Assembly (NCBI RefSeq): GCF_025562715.2
Contig: NZ_JAPFCC010000001.1
Location: 3,614,501-3,678,500 of the forward strand
Length of the DNA: 64,000 nt
Origin: Endozoicomonas gorgoniicola
Lineage (GTDB): Bacteria > Pseudomonadota > Gammaproteobacteria > Pseudomonadales > Endozoicomonadaceae
Reading direction: 5' to 3'
Shown here: piece by piece, positions 43,080 through 51,938 of the stretch
Layout: each line of letters opens with the position of its first letter
How positions within the stretch are numbered: the stretch's first letter is position 1
Translations under genes and position numbers: made by a program
The notes under the pieces: model-generated
Database searches by the model: none
The model's input: the letters and a program-made list of their open reading frames with translations, nothing else
Told to the model about the DNA's origin: nothing

Positions 43080-44315
43080 ATGATCAAACAACTTGCCAAC
43101 ACAGTGACTAAAACACTCGCCAGCCAGGTTGCCGCAACGACCCTGGCCGCCGCAACGGTGGCAGTAAGCATGACGATGGGGGCATCGACAGCACTGGCTT
43201 TCAGTGACGATGAGCTGGTTCTGTGGGTCGGAGGCGATAAGGCTTACAACGGTATACGGCAAATGGGCAAAATTTTTGAAGAAGATACCGGCATCAAGGT
43301 CAAGGTAGAAATTCCGGAAAACATTACCGACCGCTTCCAGCAGTCAGCAGCGTCCGGCAGCGGACCGGACATTTTGTTCTGGGCTCACGATCGCTTTGGC
43401 GAGTGGGCACAAAGCGGGCTTCTGGCTCCTATCAAACCATCCTCACCATTTAAACGTGAAGTTATTGATATGGGCTGGGACGCTGTATCAGTTGACAATA
43501 AAATCTATGGTTACCCTATTTCGCTGGAAGCCATCAGCCTGATCTACAACAAGAAAATACTGCCTGAACCGCCCAAAGCCTATGAAGATATGTTTGCCCT
43601 GGATACACAGTTGAAAAAAGCCGACAAGGGCATGACAACCATTATGTGGGACCAGGTACAACCGTATTTCACCATGCCCATGCTGGCAGCCGATGGCGGT
43701 TATGCCTTTAAGAAAACCGCGACCGGTTACGATGTCAAAGACACAGGTGTCAACAATAAAGGTGCCATGGCCGGGGCCAAAATGCTGACCGACCTGATTG
43801 ATAAAAACGTTCTACCCAGAGGGGTTGATTACGGTGTCATGGAATCCACTTTTAACAAAGGCAAAAGTGCCATGATGATCAGCGGCCCCTGGGCCTGGGC
43901 CAACCTGGATACCAGTGGCATCGACTACGGGGTTGCACCGCTTCCCAGCATCAACGGCCAGCCCTCAAAAGCCTTTGTCGGTGTGTGGAGTGCCGCTCTG
44001 AATAACGCCAGCCCCAACAAGGCACTGTCTAAAGAGTTTCTGGAAAACTACCTGCTGATTGACGACGGGCTACGTACGATGAATAAAGACGTGTCGCTCG
44101 GAGCCGTTGCCAACAAAATCTACATGAAAGAGCTGCAGAAAGATCCCCGCATCAGCGCCACCTACGACAACGCAATGAACGGGCTGCTGATGCCTAATGT
44201 TCCTGAGATGGGCAAATTCTGGTCAGCCATGGAAGCCGCCCTGAGAAACATCACCAGCGGACGCCAGGGCTATAAAGAAGCACTGAATGACGCAGCCAAA
44301 CGTATCGTCGACTAA
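43080..44315 (+). CDS. malE: MalE, periplasmic maltodextrin-binding protein
   Basis: This is a 411-residue substrate-binding protein that delivers maltodextrins to MalFGK. It has a long signal peptide (about 40 residues, cleavage after ASTALA). The mature start FSDDELVLWVGGDKAYNGI resembles the KLVIWINGDKGYNGL of E. coli MalE. Later family landmarks are EEDTGIKVKVE, SGSGPDILFWAHDRFGEWAQSGLL, YGYPISLEAISLIYNK, and GPWAWANLDTSGIDYGVAPLPSING. The start ATG follows GGAG. It heads the second mal operon. Very sure. Confidence 0.97.
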   Translation: MIKQLANTVTKTLASQVAATTLAAATVAVSMTMGASTALAFSDDELVLWVGGDKAYNGIRQMGKIFEEDTGIKVKVEIPENITDRFQQSAASGSGPDILFWAHDRFGEWAQSGLLAPIKPSSPFKREVIDMGWDAVSVDNKIYGYPISLEAISLIYNKKILPEPPKAYEDMFALDTQLKKADKGMTTIMWDQVQPYFTMPMLAADGGYAFKKTATGYDVKDTGVNNKGAMAGAKMLTDLIDKNVLPRGVDYGVMESTFNKGKSAMMISGPWAWANLDTSGIDYGVAPLPSINGQPSKAFVGVWSAALNNASPNKALSKEFLENYLLIDDGLRTMNKDVSLGAVANKIYMKELQKDPRISATYDNAMNGLLMPNVPEMGKFWSAMEAALRNITSGRQGYKEALNDAAKRIVD

Positions 44316-44416
44316 TCTACTGACCAGTGAGTCTGTTCAGTCTCACTTATAAGACTACTGTCGTTGTTTTGGGCAGTCAGAACAGCGACACCCCAGAGTT
44401 CAGGAGGCTTGCCGTT

Positions 44417-45958
44417 ATGGAGGCTATCAGCTCTGCCGGAAATAAGTCCGGCAACCCTGGCAGATGGGTCGCATTGGGGCTGCTTGCCGCTATAGACCTG
44501 ATCCTGCTGTATGGTGTCACCATGATGTATGCCAGCGGTGAAATGGCTTTTGCCTTGCTGGTGCTACTGATTATTACCACCGGCACCTGGGTCTTTATCA
44601 GCCATAAAGGCTACTCTTACCGATACGTTTATCCGGCGTTGCTGGGCGTATCCGTCTTTATTGTATTTCCCCTGCTTTATACGGTGAATGTCGCTTTCAC
44701 CAATTACAGTTCCAGCAATCTTCTCCCTCTTGAACGGGTAAAAGCCATTCACATGGCAAAAACCTACAGAACCCCGGGAGAGTCATACAATTTCAAAGCC
44801 TGGCAGCAGGGTGAAAACTATCAGCTGCTGTTTATCAGTAATAAAGACACGGACAAGCACCTGATCAGCGCACCATTCGGGGAGTTAACCGAACCAACAG
44901 AAGTGACAGCCCGGCTGTCGTCTGAACTGCCTGATGGAAAGGAGCTGGCTTTTCGCGACACCATCCGGATTCGCCATATCCTGAAGCTGTTAACCATCAT
45001 GCTGCCTGATGGTGGTTCGTTATCAATGACCAGCCTGCGTGAGTTTGGCCCACAGGCCAGAATATACGACGAAGGTTCCAATGATATACTGATCGACAGT
45101 CGCAACGGTGACATACTTACCCCGGATATGACCACCGGCTACTATGTTGACAACACTGGCGAACACATTAGTCCGGGGTTTACGGTATTCAACGGCTGGG
45201 ACAATTTTTCCAGGGTGATCTCAGACCCGGGGATTCAGGGGCCATTTCTGCAAATTTTCACCTGGACCCTGACTTTCTCTGCGCTCAGTGTTCTGTTCAC
45301 ACTGATTATTGGCCTGTTGATGGCCTGTCTGGTGCAGTGGGAACCGCTCAAGGGCAATGGCGTCTATCGTCTGTTGCTGATTCTCCCCTACGCCGTCCCT
45401 GCGTTTATCTCCATCCTGATTTTCCGGGGTCTGTTTAACCAGAACTTTGGTGAGATCAACATGCTGCTGAACATGCTGTTTGGCATTCAACCTGAATGGT
45501 TCAGTAACGGTTTCCTTGCCAAAACAATGGTGCTGATCGTTAATACCTGGCTGGGTTACCCCTACATGATGATCCTCTGTATCGGGCTGCTGAAGTCTAT
45601 TCCTGATGACCTTTACGAGGCGTCGGCGATTGATGGAGCCACTCCGGTACAAAACCTGTTCAAAATCACCATTCCACTGATCATCAAACCATTAATTCCA
45701 CTGCTGATTGCCAGCTTTGCTTTCAACTTTAACAATCTGGTGTTGATCGCCCTGCTCACAGACGGCGCGCCCAATATCATTGGTGCGACCACGCCAGCCG
45801 GTGCTACTGACCTGCTTGTCAGCTATACCTTCCGTATCGCCTTTGGTCAGTACGGACAGGACTACGGTCTGGCATCAGCCATTGCCACCTTTATCTTCCT
45901 GATGGTCGGGGTCATCGCCTGGCTCAATCTCAAAGCCACCAGGCGGTTTACTGAATAA
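44417..45958 (+). CDS. malF: MalF, maltodextrin ABC transporter permease
   Basis: This is a 513-residue inner-membrane permease (E. coli 514). I start it at ATG 44417, which has AGGAGG nine bases upstream; the frame is open to a GTG at 44327, but that would add 30 unconserved residues. Three N-terminal spans (to about residue 95) are followed by a large periplasmic P2-type domain (about 96-270), then the transporter core with the EAA loop EASAIDGATP. The C-terminal 140 residues closely match the malF fragment at the left edge of the window. malG follows after 38 bases. Very sure. Confidence 0.96.
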   Translation: MEAISSAGNKSGNPGRWVALGLLAAIDLILLYGVTMMYASGEMAFALLVLLIITTGTWVFISHKGYSYRYVYPALLGVSVFIVFPLLYTVNVAFTNYSSSNLLPLERVKAIHMAKTYRTPGESYNFKAWQQGENYQLLFISNKDTDKHLISAPFGELTEPTEVTARLSSELPDGKELAFRDTIRIRHILKLLTIMLPDGGSLSMTSLREFGPQARIYDEGSNDILIDSRNGDILTPDMTTGYYVDNTGEHISPGFTVFNGWDNFSRVISDPGIQGPFLQIFTWTLTFSALSVLFTLIIGLLMACLVQWEPLKGNGVYRLLLILPYAVPAFISILIFRGLFNQNFGEINMLLNMLFGIQPEWFSNGFLAKTMVLIVNTWLGYPYMMILCIGLLKSIPDDLYEASAIDGATPVQNLFKITIPLIIKPLIPLLIASFAFNFNNLVLIALLTDGAPNIIGATTPAGATDLLVSYTFRIAFGQYGQDYGLASAIATFIFLMVGVIAWLNLKATRRFTE

Positions 45959-45996
45959 AGGGTTCCCGGAATATCGAAAGAGTGCAGGTAACCACT

Positions 45997-46884
45997 ATGA
46001 TTGTTCAGCCAAGAAACCTGAAATACCGGGTATGGGCCACAAGAATTTTTATGATTCTGTTTCTGTGCCTGATTATGTTCCCGTTCCTGATGATCATCTC
46101 TGTGTCATTCCGGTCCGGCAATTTTGCCACGGGAGACCTGATCCCCAGCAACCCCAGCCTTGAACACTGGTATCTGGCGTTTGGCATCCCGTGGGAAAAC
46201 GCAGACGGTTCCGTGATTCAGCCACCCTTTCCAGTGATGTTATGGCTGTGGAACTCCATTAAGGTGGCATTTGTTTCAACCATACTGATTCTTCTGCTGT
46301 CAACCACCGGAGCCTATGCCTTTGCCCGGCTACGTTTCAAATTTAAAGAGCATATGCTGACTGCCATGATGATTCTGCAAATGTTTCCGGCAGTACTGGC
46401 ACTGGTGGCCATTTACTCACTGTTTGACAGGCTGGGTAACTATATTCCATGGCTGGGACTGGACAGCCTTGGGTCTGTCACCGTCGCCTATCTGGGTGGG
46501 CTGGCACTGCATATCTGGTTGATCAAAGGCTATTTCGAAACCATCGACAAATCACTCGAGGAAGCAGCAGCCATTGATGGGGCGACACCCTGGCAGGCAT
46601 TCCGGTATGTACTCCTGCCACTGTCTATTCCCATACTGGCTGTCGTCTTTATTCTTGCCTTTATCACCAGCATTGCCGAATACCCTGTGGCGTCGGTACT
46701 CCTGCAAAGTATGGATAACCTGACTCTGGCCGTTGGCTCCAGACAGTACCTGAACCCACAGAACTATCTCTGGGGCGACTTTGCGGCGGCAGCGGTGTTA
46801 TCCGGTTTACCGATATCGATCATCTTCCTGCTCTGTCAGCGCTGGATAGTCGGAGGGCTTACAGCAGGTGGTGTGAAAGGTTAA
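45997..46884 (+). CDS. malG: MalG, maltodextrin ABC transporter permease
   Basis: This is a 295-residue permease. I start it at ATG 45997 (MIVQPRNLKYRVWA), matching the start of the first copy at 427; a GTG at 45982 would add five residues. It has the same architecture as copy 1, with EAA loop EEAAAIDGAT and end GLTAGGVKG. Protein similarity to copy 1 is high throughout, while DNA has diverged (roughly a fifth of bases where I compared), so the duplication is not recent. Confidence 0.96.
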   Translation: MIVQPRNLKYRVWATRIFMILFLCLIMFPFLMIISVSFRSGNFATGDLIPSNPSLEHWYLAFGIPWENADGSVIQPPFPVMLWLWNSIKVAFVSTILILLLSTTGAYAFARLRFKFKEHMLTAMMILQMFPAVLALVAIYSLFDRLGNYIPWLGLDSLGSVTVAYLGGLALHIWLIKGYFETIDKSLEEAAAIDGATPWQAFRYVLLPLSIPILAVVFILAFITSIAEYPVASVLLQSMDNLTLAVGSRQYLNPQNYLWGDFAAAAVLSGLPISIIFLLCQRWIVGGLTAGGVKG

Positions 46885-46936
46885 ACCGTTCCTGACACAG
46901 GTAATCAGTAACCGGTAACCGTTAGCGGAAACAGAC

Positions 46937-48070
46937 ATGGCAGAAGTAAAACTTGTTAATATTTCCAAGAGCTACGATCAGGGTAAAACCTGGGTGATCA
47001 AAGACGTCAACCTTAATATAACTAATGGGCAGTTCGTCGCTTTTGTAGGGCCTTCCGGCTGTGGCAAATCCACCCTGCTCAGAATGGTCTGCGGGTTGGA
47101 AGAGATCAGTGCCGGTGAAATGTTTATTGCCGGGGAACATGTTAATGACATGCCACCGAATGAACGACGGGTTGGCATGGTATTCCAGTCTTACGCACTT
47201 TACCCGCATATGAGCGTTGAAGAGAACATGGCCTTTGGGTTGAAGCTGGTAAAAGCCGATAAAGCCCTGATTAACGAACGCGTTCAGGAAGCCGCAAGGA
47301 TTCTGCAACTGGAAGCGTTACTGGATCGCAAGCCAAAAGCCATGTCAGGCGGTCAACGACAGCGGGTTGCCATTGGCCGGTCTATTGTTCAGCACCCACG
47401 GGTATTCCTGTTTGATGAACCACTGTCCAATCTGGACGTTGCCCTCAGGGTACAAATGCGGCAGGAACTGTCCCGGTTACATACCCGGCTGAAGACAACG
47501 TCCATCTATGTTACCCACGATCAGGTGGAAGCTATGACCCTGGCAGACCAGATCGTGGTGCTGAGTCCCTTGCAGCCTGGTGCCAAAACTAACCTTGAGC
47601 AGGTGGGTAAGCCACTGGAACTGTACCACCATCCCGCCAACATGTTTGTGGCAGGCTTTATTGGTTCGCCTAAAATGAACTTTTTTGATGGCCTTATCGA
47701 AAAAGTTGGTAAAAAACAGACCGTCATCAAACTCACCACCGGAGAAATACTCCAGGCCAATGCCAATACAGAAAGGGCAAAAGCCGGAGACCGCGTGGTT
47801 CTGGGCATTCGCCCGGAAGATGCCCTGGCAGAAACCGATGAAGGCAACGCCGTGGAAGGTAAAGTAGAGGCTCTGGAACGGCTGGGTGCTGAATCATTTA
47901 TCTATATGACCCATGACACTATTCGGGAACACTTCATCGTGCGCGTAGAAGATTCCCGCCACAGGTCAGAAGGGATCAAAATGAAAATAGAGCTTCCTGT
48001 GCATTTCTGTCATCTGTTTGATGCGGATGGCAAAGCCTTCCGTCGTACTCAAGCCCCGGAAGTCGATTAG
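46937..48070 (+). CDS. malK: MalK, maltodextrin importer ATPase
   Basis: This is a 377-residue ABC ATPase, the same length as copy 1. Walker A is GPSGCGKST at residues 38-46, signature SGGQRQRVAIGRS, Walker B VFLFDEPLSNLD, His switch VYVTHDQ, and a C-terminal regulatory domain. It is preceded by GGAAACAGAC and followed by malQ after 12 bases. The gap to malG is 52 bases and lacks the hairpin present in copy 1. Very sure. Confidence 0.96.
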   Translation: MAEVKLVNISKSYDQGKTWVIKDVNLNITNGQFVAFVGPSGCGKSTLLRMVCGLEEISAGEMFIAGEHVNDMPPNERRVGMVFQSYALYPHMSVEENMAFGLKLVKADKALINERVQEAARILQLEALLDRKPKAMSGGQRQRVAIGRSIVQHPRVFLFDEPLSNLDVALRVQMRQELSRLHTRLKTTSIYVTHDQVEAMTLADQIVVLSPLQPGAKTNLEQVGKPLELYHHPANMFVAGFIGSPKMNFFDGLIEKVGKKQTVIKLTTGEILQANANTERAKAGDRVVLGIRPEDALAETDEGNAVEGKVEALERLGAESFIYMTHDTIREHFIVRVEDSRHRSEGIKMKIELPVHFCHLFDADGKAFRRTQAPEVD

Positions 48071-48082
48071 GAAGGAGCAGAT

Positions 48083-50284
48083 ATGACCATTTCAACCTCG
48101 CTCGATCAGCCACTGGTTGAGCAGCTCGCAGCCCTGAGTGGCGTCTGTGGCAATTATGAAGACTGGGCAGGCCGTCCGGTGAGCGTACCAACGGAACTGA
48201 AGATTCCCATTCTGCAGGCCATGGGTTTCAACCTCAGCAATAATGACAACACCAGAGCCGCGATTGACCATTGTCAGCAACAACAGTGGGAGCATCTCGT
48301 TGCACCGGTCAACGTTGTGCATCAGGGACAACCTTTTACCATTGATATGTACATACCGGAAAGCCGGTTAAGTAACGCATTTAAGGGCGAGTTCGAGCTG
48401 GAAAGCGGCCGCCGTCGCTCAATTTCAGTCAAAGCTGACTCTCTGGAAATAATCGACAGACAATCCTTTCCTGATAGAGATCTGGTGAAACTGTCTCTGG
48501 AACTGCCGGAAGACCTGCCAACCGGCTACCACCGGCTGACTTTGAAAAACCGGAACCTGGAAGCCATCAGCCTGATTATTGTTGCACCAGCCACCTGTTA
48601 TGAGCCTGAATCACTGAAACAGGGGCATAAAATATGGGGGTCTGCCATACAGCTTTATACCCTGCGTACCGAGCATGACTGGGGAATAGGCGACTTCAGT
48701 AGTCTGAAACAACTGGCTGAGAAGCTCGCCAGCCAGGGGGCTCATATTGTCGGGCTTAACCCGATCCATGCGCTGTACCCTGCCAATCCCTTACACGCCA
48801 GCCCATACAGTCCTTCAAGCCGGAACTTCATCAATCCGTTGTATCTGGATGTGACAGCTATTCCGGAATTTGCCGATTCCACTGAAGCCCGGGCAATGGT
48901 CAATGACCCCGGGTTTCAGGGTGCCATTGCCGATGCCCGCAAGGCTGAATACGTGGATTATGTACAGGTGGCCTCGCTAAAATTCAAAGTGCTGGCGCTG
49001 CTCTTTAAAGAGTTTCAGCATAACCATGTCAAAACAGGCACACCACGGGGCAAAGCCTTCCTGAACTTCTGCGATATTCGTGGTGCCAGCCTTGACCGGC
49101 ATGCCACCTATGAAGCCCTTTACGCACACTTCAGACAGCTGGATATTATGAGCTGGGGCTGGCCCTGCTGGCCCGATGACTACCAGACACCTGACTCAGA
49201 CGCCGTTAAAGGGTTCAGTGAACAGAACAGGGATGCCATTGACTATTACAAATATCTGCAATGGCTGTCTGAAATCCAGCTGGCGGAAGCCCAGAAATCC
49301 GCCCTGGACGCAGGCATGCAGGTAGGCATTTACCGGGATCTGGCGGTTGGTGTTGACCGGGGTGGTGCCGATGTCTGGAGCAATCGCGCAGTTTACTGCC
49401 TGGATGCCAGTGTCGGAGCGCCTCCCGATGGCGTTGCGCCACAGGGGCAAAACTGGGGACTGCCGCCGTTTAATCCGGTTACCCTTAAACAGCAGCATTA
49501 TGCCCCCTTTATTGAAATGGTCAGATCCAACATGAGCCATTGCGGCGCGCTTCGCATTGACCATGTGATGGGGCTGTTACGCCTGTGGTGGTGTCCTAAT
49601 GGAAAGACCGCAGATTTTGGCGCATACACGTATTACCCCCTGAATGATCTGCTGGGCATTATTAAACTGGAAAGCCAGCGTCGTGAATGCCTGGTATTTG
49701 GTGAAGACCTCGGCACGATACCGCCGGAAATTGAAGCCAGCCTGCCGCCAGCCAGATGCTATTCCAATGAGGTGGTGTTGTTCTCCTGTGAAGGGGATCG
49801 CTTTATGTCACCCGGAGAGTTCAGGCCAATGGCCCTGACCTGTATTTCCAATCACGATGTCCCTACGCTCAAGGCGTGGTGGAATTGCCTTGATCTGGAT
49901 TTACGACACGAGCTGGGTATTTATAATGCTGAAAAAACCGAAGCCCAAAAGCTGGCAAGGCATCAGGATAAAATGGCGTTGGTCCATACCCTGATTGATA
50001 TTAATGAACGTCCCCGGGGTATGAATCCGGATCATATATCGACACTGGGTTACACCAGGGACGTGATGGAAAAGCTGCACTACTATCTGGCTAAGACCAC
50101 ATCGAAAATAGTGGTACTGCAACTGGAAGATGTCTTGCAGATTGAATCACCGGTCAATGTTCCAGGCACCAGCTCCGAGTACCCTAACTGGCAAAGAAAG
50201 CTGACCGAAACCCTGGAAAGCCTGTTTGCCGATGAAAGCAATCAGGCACTGTTCAAAAATATCTGTAATATTCGTCAGGCCTGA
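48083..50284 (+). CDS. malQ: MalQ, 4-alpha-glucanotransferase (amylomaltase)
   Basis: This is a 733-residue GH77 enzyme, second copy. The catalytic acids lie in ALRIDHVMG, VFGEDLG and NHDVPT; the last keeps the canonical Asn-His-Asp, unlike copy 1 (CHD). GIYRDLAVGVDRGGAD is conserved. AAGGAG precedes the ATG. Similarity to copy 1 is lower than for MalG and MalK, especially in the first 150 residues and between residues 560 and 640, so the two enzymes may differ in chain-length preference. It ends the malEFGKQ operon. Confidence 0.95.
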   Translation: MTISTSLDQPLVEQLAALSGVCGNYEDWAGRPVSVPTELKIPILQAMGFNLSNNDNTRAAIDHCQQQQWEHLVAPVNVVHQGQPFTIDMYIPESRLSNAFKGEFELESGRRRSISVKADSLEIIDRQSFPDRDLVKLSLELPEDLPTGYHRLTLKNRNLEAISLIIVAPATCYEPESLKQGHKIWGSAIQLYTLRTEHDWGIGDFSSLKQLAEKLASQGAHIVGLNPIHALYPANPLHASPYSPSSRNFINPLYLDVTAIPEFADSTEARAMVNDPGFQGAIADARKAEYVDYVQVASLKFKVLALLFKEFQHNHVKTGTPRGKAFLNFCDIRGASLDRHATYEALYAHFRQLDIMSWGWPCWPDDYQTPDSDAVKGFSEQNRDAIDYYKYLQWLSEIQLAEAQKSALDAGMQVGIYRDLAVGVDRGGADVWSNRAVYCLDASVGAPPDGVAPQGQNWGLPPFNPVTLKQQHYAPFIEMVRSNMSHCGALRIDHVMGLLRLWWCPNGKTADFGAYTYYPLNDLLGIIKLESQRRECLVFGEDLGTIPPEIEASLPPARCYSNEVVLFSCEGDRFMSPGEFRPMALTCISNHDVPTLKAWWNCLDLDLRHELGIYNAEKTEAQKLARHQDKMALVHTLIDINERPRGMNPDHISTLGYTRDVMEKLHYYLAKTTSKIVVLQLEDVLQIESPVNVPGTSSEYPNWQRKLTETLESLFADESNQALFKNICNIRQA

Positions 50285-50296
50285 AACGGAAAAATC

Positions 50297-50322
50297 GTCG
50301 TTCCCGCGAAGACGGGAACGAC
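50297..50322. terminator. Palindromic element between malQ and malM
   Basis: GTCGTTCCCG and CGGGAACGAC form a perfect ten-base-pair stem with loop CGAAGA, between convergent malQ and malM. The GTC(A/G)TTCCCGCG...CGGGAA sequence resembles palindromes repeated in many bacterial genomes. With no T-run it may act as a processed 3' end rather than a classical terminator. Confidence 0.55.
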
Positions 50323-50329
50323 AAACTCC

Positions 50330-51529
50330 TTATCGATCAAATAAGCGATCCACATCCGCCTGCAACGCCTTCACTTCATCCAGCATTTGCAATGCAGCAG
50401 AACCCTTACCCTGTTTTAAATAATCGCTTATGCGTTCTTTATATAACTGCCGGGCTTTATCAGCAAAGCTGCCACCAGCGTTTTTTCCAACACTTTGAAT
50501 CACGGCTTTGGATTTACCGTAATTATTGAGAAAATAATGCTCTGCATCCGCCGTAACAGATTTTAACTCAGCCCGCTGGTCAAGCGCAGCAGTAACATTG
50601 CCCTGATCCAGGGCGCTTTTCACCCCGTTCAGATAATGGTTACGTATTTCCCGGGTATGCTTGTCCAGCGTCAGGCTGGCAGGCTCAGCAAACTGGCGGG
50701 GAGCCAGTGTCGCACTGGTCTGATGATTCGTAACAGCCGGTACAATAGCAGGATTAACAGCTACCAGCCCGTCGCTTTTCATGGCAATGGTCAGGTGCCC
50801 GGTATTCCCGTGCCGGGCCACCGGATCAGGACCGGGGTTCGGCACCACTCCACGAGCTTTGGCGTACTCTTTCTCTTCACTGGTCAGGGTAGTTGTACCT
50901 TTCCTAAGGTCATCTGTCGTATAAATTAACAGGCATGAAGGTTTGTCCGCGACCGAGCCACGGTTATCGATGGTAAATGATGTGCCTACACCTTCTTCTG
51001 ACGTAAAGCCCGGCTTTTTGTAGCTAACATGGTGCGGGTCGACCTTGCTGGTCATTACATTGTCTTTATTCAACAAGGCTATTTCAGGATAAAACAACTC
51101 ATTATCCCCTGAACCGGCAGTACTCTGCCCTGAATGACGGACAACAAAACTGTCTATGCCTATTTTGTGCACGCCCTGCTCAGGTATTTTATAGGCCAGC
51201 ACCGGAGTAAGACCTGACGGCAGTTGCAGCCGGGCAGTCTGCTCATTAATGACAACTCTGGCTGTATCTTTTCCCGGCATCAACGCCAGGGGCTGACAGG
51301 TTATATCGGCAATAGAATGAAATGTCTTGCCCTGGTTGGAATCAGGTACGCTGACAAGCTTGTCACTCTGAAACGTGGAACATCCATACCCTGTTGCCAC
51401 AAGAACCAGTGCCGCTGCTTTTATCGCAGGCTGCCAAATTTTCTTATGTCTGTCGTTTATTGACAGATGACTCTTCATTTTCATATTCGTTTTCAGGTAG
51501 CTATTCAAGAGACAACTCACTGCTTTCAT
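50330..51529 (-). CDS. malM: MalM, maltose operon periplasmic protein
   Basis: This is a 399-residue exported protein of the MalM family, a maltose-regulon protein of unknown biochemical role. The hydrophobic segment IKAAALVLVATGYGCSTF gives a lipoprotein-like end (GYGC), although -3 is Thr/Gly rather than Leu. The long N-terminal stretch before it (about 33 residues) suggests that a later ATG (51484 or 51478) could be used; the 51529 ATG has AAGG nine bases upstream. The MalM core runs about residues 60-260 (LPSGLTPVLAYKIPEQG, FYPEIALLNKDN); the last 100 residues are helical. E. coli MalM is 306 residues. It is on the opposite strand to malQ, unlike E. coli where malM follows lamB. Confidence 0.82.
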   Translation of the reverse strand: MKAVSCLLNSYLKTNMKMKSHLSINDRHKKIWQPAIKAAALVLVATGYGCSTFQSDKLVSVPDSNQGKTFHSIADITCQPLALMPGKDTARVVINEQTARLQLPSGLTPVLAYKIPEQGVHKIGIDSFVVRHSGQSTAGSGDNELFYPEIALLNKDNVMTSKVDPHHVSYKKPGFTSEEGVGTSFTIDNRGSVADKPSCLLIYTTDDLRKGTTTLTSEEKEYAKARGVVPNPGPDPVARHGNTGHLTIAMKSDGLVAVNPAIVPAVTNHQTSATLAPRQFAEPASLTLDKHTREIRNHYLNGVKSALDQGNVTAALDQRAELKSVTADAEHYFLNNYGKSKAVIQSVGKNAGGSFADKARQLYKERISDYLKQGKGSAALQMLDEVKALQADVDRLFDR

Positions 51530-51938
51530 AATCGAACCTTGTTACACCCCATAAAATACAGGGCACAGGTTATCAATGCGGTGAGCTTATTACCAGAAGC
51601 CGGCAAAACATAACGTTAAAAGCTGAAACAAAGATAAACAAAAAAGACTTTCCACTGGTTGCTGAGTATTAAACCCTGAACTATTTTGGTATGAGGTGAA
51701 AATAAATATTCACCTTTAAAACAGAAAAGCCTTCACTATGGTTCCGGAATCTGCTGTAAAACGGTGAGTTCGTCATTCAGAGATGTTCATATTATCTAAA
51801 AAAAATACTATCGAAATTTATATAACAGACAACAGTTGCAGTTGATCTGCTCGCTGTCGGCAAGACTTCAGGTCTCTGTATAGCTCGAGAATTCCAGATA
51901 GTTTCCGGATAGTTCAAACACACACAAGGTGTTTTGTC
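51530..51938. other. Divergent spacer between malM and lamB
   Basis: These 409 AT-rich bases should hold the promoters of malM and lamB. I see no clear operator palindrome, tandem repeat or RNA gene. Confidence 0.5.
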